Source: JADKAV01 sp037045455
GTDB taxonomy: Bacteria; Actinomycetota; Actinomycetes; S36-B12; UBA10799
NCBI GenBank assembly: GCA_037045455.1
Contig: JBAOIN010000016.1
Coordinates: forward strand, 248,001-312,000
Reading direction: 5' to 3'
Length of the DNA stretch: 64,000 nucleotides
Part shown: piece after piece, positions 41,680 through 51,801 of the stretch
How the letters are laid out: each line of letters starts with the position of its first letter
How positions within the stretch are numbered: position 1 is the stretch's first letter
The notes under the pieces: model-generated
What the model was told of the DNA's origin: nothing
The model's input: the letters and a program-made list of their open reading frames with translations, nothing else
Database searches by the model: none
Translations under genes and position numbers: made by a program

Positions 41680-42623
41680 GTGAGTTGGGAGATCGTGGGT
41701 CGTCTCTTGGAGGGTGGTCTGGTCGCGCGCCGGGATCTGACGCATCGCGGGGGTCCATCCGCGCTGGCTGCACCGGCAGGTGGCGACCGAGCGCTTGATC
41801 TGCGTCCACCCTGGCGTCCTGCGTCGTGCCCGACCTGAAGATGGATCTCGATGCGAGGTTCCGGGCCGCTTTGCTGCAGGCGGGCCCGGATGCAGCACTC
41901 AGCCACACGTCCGCGCTCGAGATCTACGGGCTGCTCGAGGACTGGGATCACGGAACCATCCATGTCGCGGTGCCCCGTGCTGGGGTGAGGAGTTGCCCTG
42001 GCGTGAGCATTCACAAACGTCCGCGCGGAGTGGTCGAACGAGTCGATGGGCTGCCGGTGGTATCACCCAAAGATGCCCTCGTGGGTGGTGCGGACCTCAT
42101 CGACATCACGAACCTCCGCTTTCCGGCCATGAAGGCGGTGCAGATCGGTCTGCTAAGCCCCGGCGGACTCGCGGATCTTGCCGGGGTGCCAATGCGCGCC
42201 AGAGCAGTGATACGACTCGTCGGCGAAGAAGCACTCGCGGGCGCCGAGTCCGGGGGAGAGGCGAACTACTACCGCCTGTTGCTGGACTCGCACCTGCCCG
42301 TTCCCAAACTGCAGAAGTGGGTCAACACGTCGGAGGGTTGGAAGCGGATCGACGCGTATTGGGAGGAACTCGCCCTTGGATGTGAGATAGACGGCGAGCG
42401 TTTTCACGGTGACAAGCAGGCCCGGGACCGGGACAGGACGCGACGAAACGCGATCCAGGCCACCGCTGTCAAGTTGTTCGACTTCAGCGTTGAGGAAGTG
42501 ATGCGCAGCCAGCGACGAGTTCTGGAAGAGACGGAAGCCAACCTGCTTGCCCGAGCGCACGAATTGAGGGTCAAACCCTGGTGGCTTGCGGGATCAGTGT
42601 CCGGAAAAGCAAACCGCTTGTAG
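41680..42623 (+). CDS. AbiEi-antitoxin-like / DUF559-type protein (two apparent frameshifts)
   Basis: About 313 aa reconstructed. N-terminal winged helix reads GLVARRDLTHRGVHPRWL and ERLICVHPGVLRR, then LSHTSALEIYGLLEDWDHGTIHVAVPR, then a C-terminal Vsr/DUF559-like half (WEELALGCEIDGERFHGDKQARDRDR). This layout is common in Actinobacteria as AbiEi-type type IV antitoxin domain plus nuclease-like domain. Breaks in a G5 run at 41749-41753 and at 41822-41830 are each repaired by removing one base. No partner toxin gene is adjacent, so an antitoxin role is doubtful. Its 3' end lies in a long inverted repeat. Confidence 0.72.
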
Positions 42624-42686
42624 GAAAAACGTGCGAAACCGCATGATTTCGGGTCCTGAGCGAGAAGCAGTTTGCGAATCCGGACA
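42598..42686. repeat. Long inverted repeat straddling a gene 3' end
   Basis: 22-nt arms (42598-42619 and 42665-42686, 18 matching) starting TGTCCGGA, with an inner CGAAA/TTTCG stem in the 45-nt loop. The left arm encodes the last residues (GKANRL) and stop of the AbiEi-like gene; the right arm ends just before the YciO gene stop. Functions plausibly as a bidirectional terminator. Confidence 0.65.
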
Positions 42687-42688
42687 CC

Positions 42689-43309
42689 TCACGCCTCGAA
42701 CGGCTCAGGATCGCCGGCCCCGACCCGCTCGATGACCGACTCGGCCTCCGACAGGTCGACCACAGTGGTGGGTTCGGTGCTCGTCTGGCCGTCGATCACC
42801 GCGTCGACGAGGTGATCGAGGCGCTCTTTGACCTCCCAGCCGTCGCTCATCGGGTGTTCATCTCCGGGCAACAGCAGCGTGCTGGACAACAGGGGCTCTC
42901 CCAAAGTGGTGACCAGTGCCTGCGCGACCGGATTCGGCGGGATCCGCACTCCGATCGTGCGCTTCTTCGGGTTCATGAAGCGGCGGGGAACCTCGCGGGT
43001 GGCCGGGAGGATGAACGTGTAGCTGCCGGGGGTGTGCGCTTTGATCAGCCGGAAGACCTTGTTGCTCACGAACACGAACTGGCTGAGCTGCGCGAAGTCG
43101 TGGCACACGACCGTGAAGTGATGGCGGTCGTCAAGATGCCGGATGGTGCGGATGCGCTCGAGTGCCGCGGTGTTTCCCAACTGGCAGCCGAGCGCGTAAC
43201 CCGAATCGGTGGGGTATGCGATCAGTGCGTCCTGCCGCAGCAGCTGCACGACCTGGTTGATCAGCCGCGGCTGCGGGTTGTCGGGGTGGATGTCGAAGAA
43301 GCGGGCCAC
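42689..43309 (-). CDS. YciO/Sua5/YrdC-family protein (threonylcarbamoyl-AMP synthase-like)
   Basis: 206 aa, GTG start. YrdC fold: LIAYPTDSGYALGCQLGN with the KxR/ST-type nucleotide pocket, FTVVCHDFAQLSQF, PGSYTFILPATREVP, and IGVRIPPNPVAQAL. This is the YciO branch rather than TsaC, whose exact role is unsettled; it may make threonylcarbamoyl-AMP for tRNA t6A. Divergent from PhzF with 54 nt between starts. Confidence 0.87.
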   Translation of the reverse strand: MARFFDIHPDNPQPRLINQVVQLLRQDALIAYPTDSGYALGCQLGNTAALERIRTIRHLDDRHHFTVVCHDFAQLSQFVFVSNKVFRLIKAHTPGSYTFILPATREVPRRFMNPKKRTIGVRIPPNPVAQALVTTLGEPLLSSTLLLPGDEHPMSDGWEVKERLDHLVDAVIDGQTSTEPTTVVDLSEAESVIERVGAGDPEPFEA

Positions 43310-43363
43310 GCCCTCACGCTAAACCCACCCGCTGATGGGCACGCCGTTTGGCAGGGTGAGGTC

Positions 43364-44149
43364 ATGCGCGCTTTTCAACAGGTGGATGTATTCGGCGCCG
43401 AGCCGTATCTCGGAAACCCGGTCGCTGTAGTGCTCGATGCCGACGGGTTGACCAGTGACGAGATGCAGCGGATCGCCCGCTGGACGAATCTGTCGGAAAC
43501 GACGTTCGTGCTGCCGTCCAGCAAGGCCGACTATCAGGTGCGGATCTTCACGCCCGTTCAGGAACTGCCGTTTGCCGGACATCCGACGTTGGGGACGTGT
43601 CACGCCTGGCTGCAGGCGGGTGGGCAGGCTGGCGAGGAGGTCGTCCAGGAGTGTGCCGCTGGCCTGATCCGGATCCGGCGCGGGGAGCGGCTGGCCTTCC
43701 AAGCGCCGCCACTGGTGCGCTCCGGCCCGGTCGCCGAGGCCGACCGGGTGCTCGCCGCACTAGGGCTGACCGACGCGATCGACGTGCAGTGGGTGGACAA
43801 CGGCCCAGGCTGGGTAGCGGTGCTGCTGTCCGATCCCGACGCGGTGCTGGCGCTGCAGCCCACAGACCTCGACGGATTCGACATCGGGGTGGTCGCTGCC
43901 GGCGACGGATACCTGGAGGTGCGAGCGTTCTTCAGCGTCCACGGCCTGTGCACGGAGGATCCGGTGACCGGCAGCCTCAATGCGTCGGTTGCTGGCTGGC
44001 TCGCGGAGCTTGGGGTCGTGCAGTTCCCGTACGAAGCCCGGCAGGGCCGGGCGCTCGGCCGGGACGGCCGGGTGTACGTGGACCGCGACGAGGACGGCAT
44101 CTGGGTGGCAGGTTCCACAACCACCTGCGTGGAAGGCCGCCTCGCGTAA
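43364..44149 (+). CDS. PhzF-family isomerase/epimerase
   Basis: 261 aa. PhzF fold: QQVDVFGAEPYLGNPVAVV at the N-terminus, catalytic Glu in NLSETTFVLP (about residue 45), RIFTPVQELPFAGHPTLGT, and EDPVTGSLNASVAGWL. The family contains PhzF of phenazine synthesis and many isomerases of unknown substrate, and no phenazine genes are nearby. ATG at 43364 follows AGGGTGAGG. Convergent with the EF-G-like gene. Confidence 0.9.
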   Translation: MRAFQQVDVFGAEPYLGNPVAVVLDADGLTSDEMQRIARWTNLSETTFVLPSSKADYQVRIFTPVQELPFAGHPTLGTCHAWLQAGGQAGEEVVQECAAGLIRIRRGERLAFQAPPLVRSGPVAEADRVLAALGLTDAIDVQWVDNGPGWVAVLLSDPDAVLALQPTDLDGFDIGVVAAGDGYLEVRAFFSVHGLCTEDPVTGSLNASVAGWLAELGVVQFPYEARQGRALGRDGRVYVDRDEDGIWVAGSTTTCVEGRLA

Positions 44150-44152
44150 GCG

Positions 44153-46258
44153 CTACTCCGCCGCGGCGCGCACCTTCTCGGCCTGTGCGTGCGGCATCGG
44201 CTGGTAGCCCAGCGGGCGGCGCCGGAAGTGGCCGGTCCCGCTGGTCATCGAACGCAGGTCCACCACGTAGCGGGTCAGTTCGATCTCCGGCACGTCTGCG
44301 GTGATCGTGGAGAAACCGCCGCCGGCCGAGTCGGTGCCGGTCAGCCGGCCACGCCGGATCGACAGGTCGGTCATCACCGCGCCCACATAGTCGTCGGGCA
44401 CCTCGACCGTGATCTCGGCGACCGGCTCGAGCAGTGAGACCTGGGCTTTCGCGGCCGCGTCCCGCAGTGCGAGGGAGCCGGCGGTCTGGAACGCCATGTC
44501 CGAAGAGTCGACACTGTGCGCCTTACCGCCCACCAGTGTCACCTTGATGTCGGTGACCGGGTAGCCGGCGACGACCCCCTTCTCCATCTGTGCGCGCACG
44601 CCCTTCTCGACGCTCGGGATGTACTGGCGGGGCACCGCGCCACCCACGACCTTGTCGACGAACTCGAAGCCGGTTCCCTGCGGCAGCGGCTCGACCTCGA
44701 TGTCGCACACGCCGTACTGCCCGTGCCCACCGGACTGTTTGACGTTGCGGCCGTGCCCCTCGCCCTTGCCCGCGAATGTCTCACGCAGTGACACCTTCAG
44801 CGGCACCGTGTCGACGGCCACGCCATGGCTGTTCGCCAGTCGGTCCATCACAACGTCGAGGTGCGCCTCACCCAAGCACCAGAGCACCTGCTGGCCGGTG
44901 TCCTCCTTGGCCTCCAGCACGAGGCTGGGGTCCTCAGCGAGCAACCGGGACAGGGCCTTGGCCAGCTTGTCCTCGTCGGACTTCGTCCTGGCCACGATCG
45001 CGGTCGGCAGCAGCGGCTGCGGCACCTGCCAGGGTTGCAACAGCAGCGGCCGGCCGACGTCGGACAGGGTGTCGCCGGTTTCGGCATGGGCCAGCTTGGC
45101 GACCGCACAGATGTCGCCGGCGATGGCCACCGGTACCTGCCGCTGGGTCTTGCCCAACGGCGAGGACAGGCTGCCCACCCGCTCGTCGACGTCGTGGTCG
45201 TGGTGGGTGGAACCGGTGGCAAAGTGCCCGGACACGTGAACAGGGGTCTCCGGCTTGAGCGTCCCCGAGAACACCCGGACCAGCGAGAGCTTGCCGACGT
45301 ACGGCTCAGACGTGGTCTTGACGACCTCAGCCAGCAACGGTCCATTGGGGTCGCAGGAGACGTCCGGCGCCGGTGCATCGTCGGGTGTCGTCACGTGCAC
45401 GAGCGGGTGCTCGGCCGGCGAGGGGAAGCCCTTCGCGATCAGTTCCAGCACCTCCAGCACGCCCATGCCAGTCACCGGGTTGATCGGCAGCAACGGGTGG
45501 AACTCCGCGTGCACGACGGCCTTCTCCATGTCAGCGATGACGGTGTCGATGCCGATGTTCTCGCCGCCGACCCAGGCCTCTAGGAGTGCCTCGTCCTCGC
45601 TCTCGGTGACGATGGCCTCGATCAGCGTCCCGCGCGGCTCCTGCAGTGCGGCCAGTTCGGCCTCGGTGCCTGGTCGCTTGGTGCGGGTCCCGGTGGCGTA
45701 GTCGGCGACCTCTTGGCTGAGCAACCCGTGCAGTCCGGTGATGGTGTGGCCGTCGCCGTCGTAAGCAGGCAGGTACAGGGGCAGCACGCCCTCGCCGAGC
45801 GCGTCCCGCAGTTGCTGGACACTGCCCTCGAAGCTGGCTCGCTGGTGGTCGAGCTTGGTGAGGATGACGGCGCGGGGCAGGCGCGCTTGGGCGCATTCGT
45901 GCCACAGCATGCGGGTGCCGGCGCTGAGTTCCTCCGCGGCCGAGATGACGAACAGCGCGGCGTCGGCGGCTCGCAGCCCAGCCCGCAGGTCGCCCACGAA
46001 GTCGGCGTAGCCGGGGGTGTCGAGCAGGTTGATCTTGAGGCCGTCGAACTCGGTCGGGGCCAGGACGAGGTTGATCGAACGCTGCTGGCGCTGCTCGGCC
46101 GGGTCGTAGTCGCTGACGGTGTTGCCGTCCTCGACGGTGCCCGCGCGGCTGATGTCGCCGGTGGCCAGCAGGATCGCCTCAAGCAGGGTCGTCTTGCCCA
46201 CGCCGGCATCGCCGACGAGCACGACATTGCGGATCTGTTCGGGTGCGGATGGTTGCAC
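44153..46258 (-). CDS. Elongation factor G-like protein EF-G2
   Basis: 701 aa, GTG start. GTPase motifs: GDAGVGKTTLL (G1), DTPGYADF (G3), LTKLDHQ (G4, with Thr instead of Asn), then EF-G domains II-V including EVVKTTSEPYVGKLSLVRV and a C-terminal RRGRLTGTDSAGGG block. This actinobacterial EF-G2 class occurs beside canonical FusA. The mycobacterial paralogue lacks ribosome-dependent GTPase activity, so this is probably a translation-associated factor rather than the main translocase. Confidence 0.9.
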   Translation of the reverse strand: MQPSAPEQIRNVVLVGDAGVGKTTLLEAILLATGDISRAGTVEDGNTVSDYDPAEQRQQRSINLVLAPTEFDGLKINLLDTPGYADFVGDLRAGLRAADAALFVISAAEELSAGTRMLWHECAQARLPRAVILTKLDHQRASFEGSVQQLRDALGEGVLPLYLPAYDGDGHTITGLHGLLSQEVADYATGTRTKRPGTEAELAALQEPRGTLIEAIVTESEDEALLEAWVGGENIGIDTVIADMEKAVVHAEFHPLLPINPVTGMGVLEVLELIAKGFPSPAEHPLVHVTTPDDAPAPDVSCDPNGPLLAEVVKTTSEPYVGKLSLVRVFSGTLKPETPVHVSGHFATGSTHHDHDVDERVGSLSSPLGKTQRQVPVAIAGDICAVAKLAHAETGDTLSDVGRPLLLQPWQVPQPLLPTAIVARTKSDEDKLAKALSRLLAEDPSLVLEAKEDTGQQVLWCLGEAHLDVVMDRLANSHGVAVDTVPLKVSLRETFAGKGEGHGRNVKQSGGHGQYGVCDIEVEPLPQGTGFEFVDKVVGGAVPRQYIPSVEKGVRAQMEKGVVAGYPVTDIKVTLVGGKAHSVDSSDMAFQTAGSLALRDAAAKAQVSLLEPVAEITVEVPDDYVGAVMTDLSIRRGRLTGTDSAGGGFSTITADVPEIELTRYVVDLRSMTSGTGHFRRRPLGYQPMPHAQAEKVRAAAE

Positions 46259-46419
46259 GACTGCCCTCGCTTCGTTGCCGATACCCCTCGATCCTATTCC
46301 GGGTTCAGGCAGCGCAGATGCGCTGGGTTGAGGCCGCCGTGCAGACGGTCAGTGAGCACCATTGTTTGTCAGTGCGGTGTTGGCGGGTCGTGGTCAACGC
46401 AGTTCAATACAGGCCAGGT
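46259..46419. other. 161-bp intergenic region
   Basis: Upstream of the EF-G2 gene and downstream of the SGNH hydrolase gene. Contains a GTCAGTGAGCACC stretch that resembles one box of the GTGAGCA hairpin family but no second arm. No gene seen. Confidence 0.5.
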
Positions 46420-47857
46420 TCAGCGCACCGTAAGCACGTGCCGCTCGCGCAGCCGCTGCTCCCGGCCGCTGCGTACAGCCTCGGCAACCAGCCGGCACTT
46501 CCCGTCCTGGCGAGTTGTGGTGATCCCTCCGTGGTAGACCTCGCACACCCTCGGGGTGAGGCTGTCCCAGCCGACCGCGTTGCCCTGTTTGGTCATGTTC
46601 GGCAGGTCGGTGTAGGAGCGGTTCGACAAGCGCGCCGGAACCGTGCCGCGCAGGACCTGTGCAAGGGCGGCATCAGCCACCTCCGGCGTCGGGTCCCATG
46701 TGGGCTGGCTGCCGCACCACTGCCCGAACGCTGAGCACATGGCGGCCGTCACCGTGCCCGCGAGCTGGGCATGGCCGGCCACACTCGGATGGATCCACGT
46801 GTCGTTCATGAACACCCAGCTGGCACCACTCCATGCCTGATGATCGGCCCACGCGCTCTGGTCGGGCGTGGCGATCTGCAGGTTTGCCGGGTTGATGTTG
46901 TTGTCCTTGGCCCACTGCTGGGCCTCACCCACGGCGGCGGCGATGTTGTCGTTTATGGCATCTTGCGCGGCCTTCGCCTGCGCCCACTGGGTCGTACTGC
47001 CGTCGACCGAGCACTTGCTGCACGCGGAGACCTTGGCCTTCTGAGAGGGGCAGGAGTTGCCTGCGGCGGGACCGTCGATGATGTTGCCGTTGGGCTGCCA
47101 GTTGCCGAACGACCACATGCAGCCCCGGTAGTACCGCAGGGCCAGCACGCGGTTGCCGTTGCCGAGCAGGGTCTGGTACACGCTCGCGAGGTGTTCACTC
47201 TGCTGGTTCAGTGCCCACTGCTGGTTGGCGCAGTCCACGACGTTGGAGGTCGGGTATGCCCACCAGCCCGTCCAGCCGAGCCACATGGTGGAATCCGCGC
47301 AGGCTCCGTTAGCTTGCGTGCTCCCGGCCAGCTTGATCTGCATGAAGCTGGCCAGGATCGGGTTGGCACCCAGAGTCATGACCACGTAACTGTTCTTGAT
47401 CTTCTGCAGTTGTGGTGTTGAACGCGCCGCCGTTGTCCCATTGCGCGGGCGTGGACCCGGTGATGGCCCAGTTCTGCACGGTCGCAGCGTTGACCGGGTT
47501 CTGATTCGCGGCGATCTGGTAGGAGTACGAGACCATGGGCGCCTTGGGGCCGGGCTGCCACGCACCCGCATTCCAAGGGGCGCCGGCCACATTGTTGTTG
47601 CTGCAGCGGTCGTCCGGGGTTCCGCTGATAGGTGAGCAGTCGGACAGGCTGTTGTCGCCGAAGTACCAGGCGTTGGCGAACGAGGAGTTCACCGGCCCGG
47701 AAACGTTAGGAGCGTTCTCGCTGCTGCCGAGGTAGCCGAATCCGGCCGTCACCGAGTCGCCGAGGAACACGACATTGGGTCCCGGATCCGCAGCAGCGGG
47801 CACGGCCAGAGCAGGAAGCAGAAGCAGTGGCAGCAGAACCGCGAAGAGGCGACGCAT
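46420..47857 (-). CDS. Secreted SGNH/GDSL-type hydrolase (one apparent frameshift)
   Basis: About 478 aa reconstructed. Signal peptide FAVLLPLLLLPALAVPAAA; SGNH block I VVFLGDSVTAGFGY with catalytic Ser, later TLGANP (Asn block, GAN), and block V DTWIHPSVAGHAQLAG with the Asp-His pair. Many cysteines in pairs fit an exported protein. The frame breaks at 47410-47415; removing one base joins GGAFNT to QLQKIKNSYV. Likely secreted esterase or lipase. The ATG at 47857 is chosen to give the best signal peptide. Confidence 0.83.
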
Positions 47858-47976
47858 GCCGGGGAGTGTAGAGGCTGGGTAGTGCCACCATGCCATCGGT
47901 CGATGCAACCATCAACGCGCGGTGATCCACTTCCCGGTGTCAGACTGGCTCCCACCCACACGCGAGGAGTGCCGCC

Positions 47977-49461
47977 ATGCTCGAGGTGTCCGAGGTCGGC
48001 AACAGCATCGACAAGCAGGAGTACAAAGCCGCCGTGCCCGATCTGCGCGCCGAACTGGTCAGTGCCCAGTACGAGCTGCGGGACGCGCGACTTCCCACTC
48101 ATCATCTGGATCGCCGGCGATGACCGGATCGCGGCCAACGAGATGGTCAAGCGGCTCAACGAGTGGATGGACTCCCGCTACGTCGACACCCGCGTGTTCG
48201 CCGACTACACCCCGGAAGAGGCTGAGCGCCCGCAGTTGTGGCGGCTGTGGCGATCGTTGCCGCCCAAGGGTCGCGCGGCGATCTTCGTGGGCGGTCTGAT
48301 GCGGGCGGCGATCCTGCGCAGCGAGGATGAGATCGGCGAGCCGGACTTCAGCAAGTGGCTGCGCCACATCGCCGAGATGCAGGACATGCTCGTCGCCGAC
48401 GGCGCGTTGGTGCTGAAGTTCTTCCTGCACACTCCGGCAAAGGTGCAGCGCAAGAACCTGCGCAAGGCGCAGAAGGACCCCGATTCGGGCTGGCGGGTCG
48501 ACGAGCGCGACTGGGCGATGCTCGACCAGATGGACCCGGTGCTGCCGATCGCCGAGCGCATCCTGCGGGAGACCAGCGGGGCCGGTGCACCCTGGACGAT
48601 CGTGGAAGCCACCGACGCCCGCTACCGGGACCTCACCGTCGCGCGGACGATCCTGAGTGCCCTGACCGCCAGGCTGGAGGCCGAGGCGCCCGTCCGGACC
48701 GTCGCTGGCGGAGTCGGTGTTCAGCGACATCGAGGGTCAGGCCAACGTGCTCTCCGGGGTGGACATCAGCCGCCGGCTGGAGCGTGAGGACTACAAGGCG
48801 CAGTTGCGCAAGGAACAGGGCAAGCTGCACCGGCTTGCACTGGAGGCCCGCGAGCGCGGCATCAGCACCGTGCTGGCCTTCGAGGGCTGGGACGCCGCTG
48901 GCAAAGGTGGCGTGATCCGCCGGGTGACCCAGTCGTTGGAACCCGGCGACTACCGGGTGATTCCCGTCGCCGCGCCCACCGAGGAGGAGCGCAAGTACCA
49001 CTACCTCTGGCGATTCTGGCGGGATCTGCCCGCGGCCGGGCAGTTCGTCATCTTCGACCGCACTTGGTACGGACGCGTGCTGGTCGAACGCATCGAAGGC
49101 TTCGCCGAAACCGGCGGAATGGCAGCGGGCCTACGACGAGATCAACGACTTCGAGCAGCAGCTGATCGACCGGGGTTGCTACGTCGCGAAGTTCTGGCTG
49201 CACATCTCCGCCGAGGAGCAGCTGGCCCGTTTCCAGGCCCGCGAGCAGACGGTCTACAAGCAGCACAAGATCACCGACGAGGACTACCGCAACCGGGAGC
49301 GATGGGACGAGTACGTCGACGCGGTGGACCAGATGGTGTTGCGCACGACCGCCGATCGCGCGCCCTGGCACGTGATCGCGGCCAACGACAAGTTGTACGC
49401 CCGGGTGGCCACGCTCAAGGCCGTCAACAAGGGGTTGAAGCGGGTGCTGCGGGACAGCTGA
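47977..49461 (+). CDS. pap: Polyphosphate:AMP phosphotransferase, tandem PPK2 (three apparent frameshifts)
   Basis: About 493 aa reconstructed, the usual PAP length. Two PPK2 domains: the first has a degenerate Walker A (IWIAGDDRIAANEMVK), the second the active one (FEGWDAAGKGGVIRRV) with DRTWYGRVLVER and KQHKITDEDYRNRERW. Breaks near 48083-48090, 48691-48712 and 49113-49118 each vanish when one base is removed. Transfers phosphate from polyphosphate to AMP, giving ADP. Polyphosphate use is common in Actinobacteria; no ppk1 in the window. Confidence 0.87.
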
Positions 49462-49564
49462 GTGGCGCAGCTCGCCGCCCAACCGCGCCCGTTAGGTGCA
49501 ACTGCGACATGTCGGAGCCGTCGCAAAGCCACCAAGGCGTCGCTGTTGGGTGAAGGCGGTGGCG

Positions 49565-50221
49565 CTACAGCTTCAGCAACCCACCCACCAGCAGCCACAG
49601 ACCGATCACGCCCAGCACCACGGCCGTGACCGCTGCGTTGTTGCGCTGCAGCCAGTCGCGCGCAACGGTGAGCCGCTCCAATGACGCCTCTCCGCCGCCG
49701 ATCAGGAACACGATGAGCGGCAACGCGACGCTGGCCCCGCCGATCACCAGGAACACGAGTAGCGCGCCAACCTGCGCGGAGACCCCTGCCTCGCTGGAGC
49801 CGATCGCCAACCCGGCGGGCAGGGCCATGAGCAGTTCCTTGGGGTTCGCGGCCGACATGATCACGCCGTACCGAGTCGCCTCGCGAGGGCCGCAGTCCAT
49901 GATCGTCGTCAGATAGCCGGGCGCCTCCTTGGATGCCCGGTTGCGCCACTGCTTGAGCGCCAGAAGTAACAGCGCCGCGCCGAGCGCCACCCGGACCCAG
50001 GGCAGCCACGCGGGACTGGAGTCACGGCCCTCGAGTACCCCGGCCAATAGTGCGAACAGGACCGTGACCGCCGCGACTCCTGCCAACCACGTCCCGACGT
50101 ACACCAGCGACGTGATGCGCGGCCGCTGTGTGAACAGCATCAGGATGGCCAGGATCACCGGCAGCGGGGAGGCGAACACACCGATGCCGAACGGCACCAC
50201 CTCCAGGATCAGTTCGCCCAC
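49565..50221 (-). CDS. GAP-family (PF11139) membrane protein
   Basis: 218 aa, GTG start, six hydrophobic segments. Starts VVPFGIGVFASPLPVILAILMLF with the LysE-like small-residue helix and contains SAANPKELLMALPAGLAIG, both typical of the actinobacterial GAP/Sap family (homologues assist export of glycopeptidolipids or sulfolipids in mycobacteria). Substrate here unknown. On the same strand as the downstream-lying start region of the SGNH protein, 4 nt from its stop. Confidence 0.82.
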   Translation of the reverse strand: MGELILEVVPFGIGVFASPLPVILAILMLFTQRPRITSLVYVGTWLAGVAAVTVLFALLAGVLEGRDSSPAWLPWVRVALGAALLLLALKQWRNRASKEAPGYLTTIMDCGPREATRYGVIMSAANPKELLMALPAGLAIGSSEAGVSAQVGALLVFLVIGGASVALPLIVFLIGGGEASLERLTVARDWLQRNNAAVTAVVLGVIGLWLLVGGLLKL

Positions 50222-50225
50222 GTGA

Positions 50226-50978
50226 TCATTGTGGCGGGATGGACCGCATTGTTGCGTCCTTTGCCACGCGACCGTCGCCGCTGGACACCCCGCGCACCCG
50301 GCGCCAGATCCACGGCACGAAATGGCCGTTCACCCACGCGACGTCCGCCAGCAGAGCCGCCCGTCGCGAGGTGCGAACGTCGGGCAGCGGCTGGCGGTAC
50401 CAGTCGCCCGTCCCCCGGCCGAGGACGTCGAGCACGGCAGCGGCCACGCGCTTGTGGCCCTCCGGATTGAGGTGCAGCCGGTCTGTGTACCAGAAAGCGG
50501 CGATCCGACAGTGCGGTGATCTCCTCGAGGTCCACCACTCGCGCGCCGTGGGCCGAGGCGGTGGCGCGGACGTTGGCGTTGAACGCCTCGAAGCGCTCGG
50601 CGATAAGGTCGGCCAGCCGTCCGGTTCCACCAGCCCGGGTCAGGCAGGTGAACAGCAACACCGTGCGGCCTGGTTCGTCGAGCTCGCCCACGACTGCGTT
50701 GTAGCGGGCGAACAGGTCGTCCAGGTCGGTGCCCCGGCGCAGGACGTCGTTGCCCCCGGCGTGGAACGTGACCACGTCGGGCTGCAGGTCGCGAGCGCCA
50801 CGGGAACCTGATCGGCCAGGATCTGGTCGAACAACTTGCCGCGCACTGCCAGGTTGGCGTACTCGACCGGGGCCAACGCGGCTGCGACCCGGTCGGCCCA
50901 ACCCAGGTATTCGCCGTCGGGCCGGGTGACGTCGCACAAGCCTTCGGTGAACGAGTCGCCGATGCACACGAGTTTCAT
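50226..50978 (-). CDS. SGNH/GDSL hydrolase, cytoplasmic type (two apparent frameshifts)
   Basis: About 250 aa reconstructed. No signal peptide: starts KLVCIGDSFTEGLCD (block I Ser). Block III reads VTFHAGGNDVLRRG (GxND), block V DRLHLNPEGHKRVAAAV (DxxH). Frame changes near 50800 (this one needs a base added or two removed) and near 50500-50512 (one base removed). Resembles the SGNH lipase/esterase-like proteins of Actinobacteria. Same strand as the GAP-family gene, which starts 5 nt downstream of its stop, so they are probably co-transcribed. Confidence 0.78.
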
Positions 50979-51050
50979 GGTTGCTTTCTACCCGCACGGC
51001 TGTGCGGGACGGCACCGGGCCTAACCTCGAACCAGGACAAGGGAGGAAAC

Positions 51051-51800
51051 ATGGCACGCGTTGCAATCGTCACCGGTGGGGCCCGCGGAATCGGGGCCGC
51101 TGTCGCCAAGAGGCTGGCTCAGGACGGCATGGCCGTCGCGGTGCTGGACCTCGACTCCAGCGCCTGTGAGCCGGTCGTTGCCGAGATCGAGGCAGCCGGC
51201 GGCAAGGCACTGGCCGTGGGATGCAACGTCGCGGACGAGGCCGAGGTGGGCGCGGCAGTCGATCGGATCGCGAGCGAACTCGGCGGACCGACGGTCCTGG
51301 TCAACAACGCCGGCATCATCCGCGACAACATGCTCCACAAGATGAGCGTCGACGACTGGGACGCCGTCATGGCAGTGCACCTACGCGGGGCCTTCCTGAC
51401 CAGCCGCGCTGTGCAGCCACATCAGAAGGAGGCCAACTTCGGCCGGATCGTGAACCTGTCCAGCATCTCGGCACTGGGCAACCGTGGCCAGGCCAACTAC
51501 TCCGCCGCCAAGGCTGGCCTGCAGGGTCTGACCAAGACGCTGGCCATCGAGCTGGGCCGGTATGGCGTCACGGCCAACGCCATCGCCCCCGGTTTCATCC
51601 AGACCGACATGACCGCCGCGACCGCCGAGCGGATCGGCATCGGGTTCGAGCAGTTCATCGAGCTGGCCGCCCAGCAGATCCCGGTCGGCCGGGTGGGACA
51701 GCCGGAGGACATCGCGCACACGGCGTCGTTCCTCTGCAGCGAGGGCGCGGGTTTCGTGTCGGGTCAGGTCATCTACGTCGCCGGTGGACCGAAGGACTGA
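51051..51800 (+). CDS. FabG-like 3-oxoacyl reductase (SDR)
   Basis: 249 aa with GGGAGG upstream. Classical SDR: VTGGARGIGAAVA (TGxxxGIG), NNAGI, NLSSISALGNRGQANYSAAKAG (Ser, Tyr, Lys), and PGFIQTDM. Nine nucleotides after its stop... the downstream acyl-CoA dehydrogenase start follows immediately, so both are likely one operon for fatty acyl-CoA or acyl-thioester metabolism. NADP preference not determinable by eye. Confidence 0.9.
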   Translation: MARVAIVTGGARGIGAAVAKRLAQDGMAVAVLDLDSSACEPVVAEIEAAGGKALAVGCNVADEAEVGAAVDRIASELGGPTVLVNNAGIIRDNMLHKMSVDDWDAVMAVHLRGAFLTSRAVQPHQKEANFGRIVNLSSISALGNRGQANYSAAKAGLQGLTKTLAIELGRYGVTANAIAPGFIQTDMTAATAERIGIGFEQFIELAAQQIPVGRVGQPEDIAHTASFLCSEGAGFVSGQVIYVAGGPKD

Positions 51801-51801
51801 C

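Noticed and set aside
41680..42623. AbiEi-like gene as half of a toxin-antitoxin pair
   Set aside because: No toxin-type gene adjacent on either side; neighbours are NlpC and YciO.
46345..46370. Extra copy of the GTGAGCA repeat
   Set aside because: Only one partial box, no second arm and different flanks.
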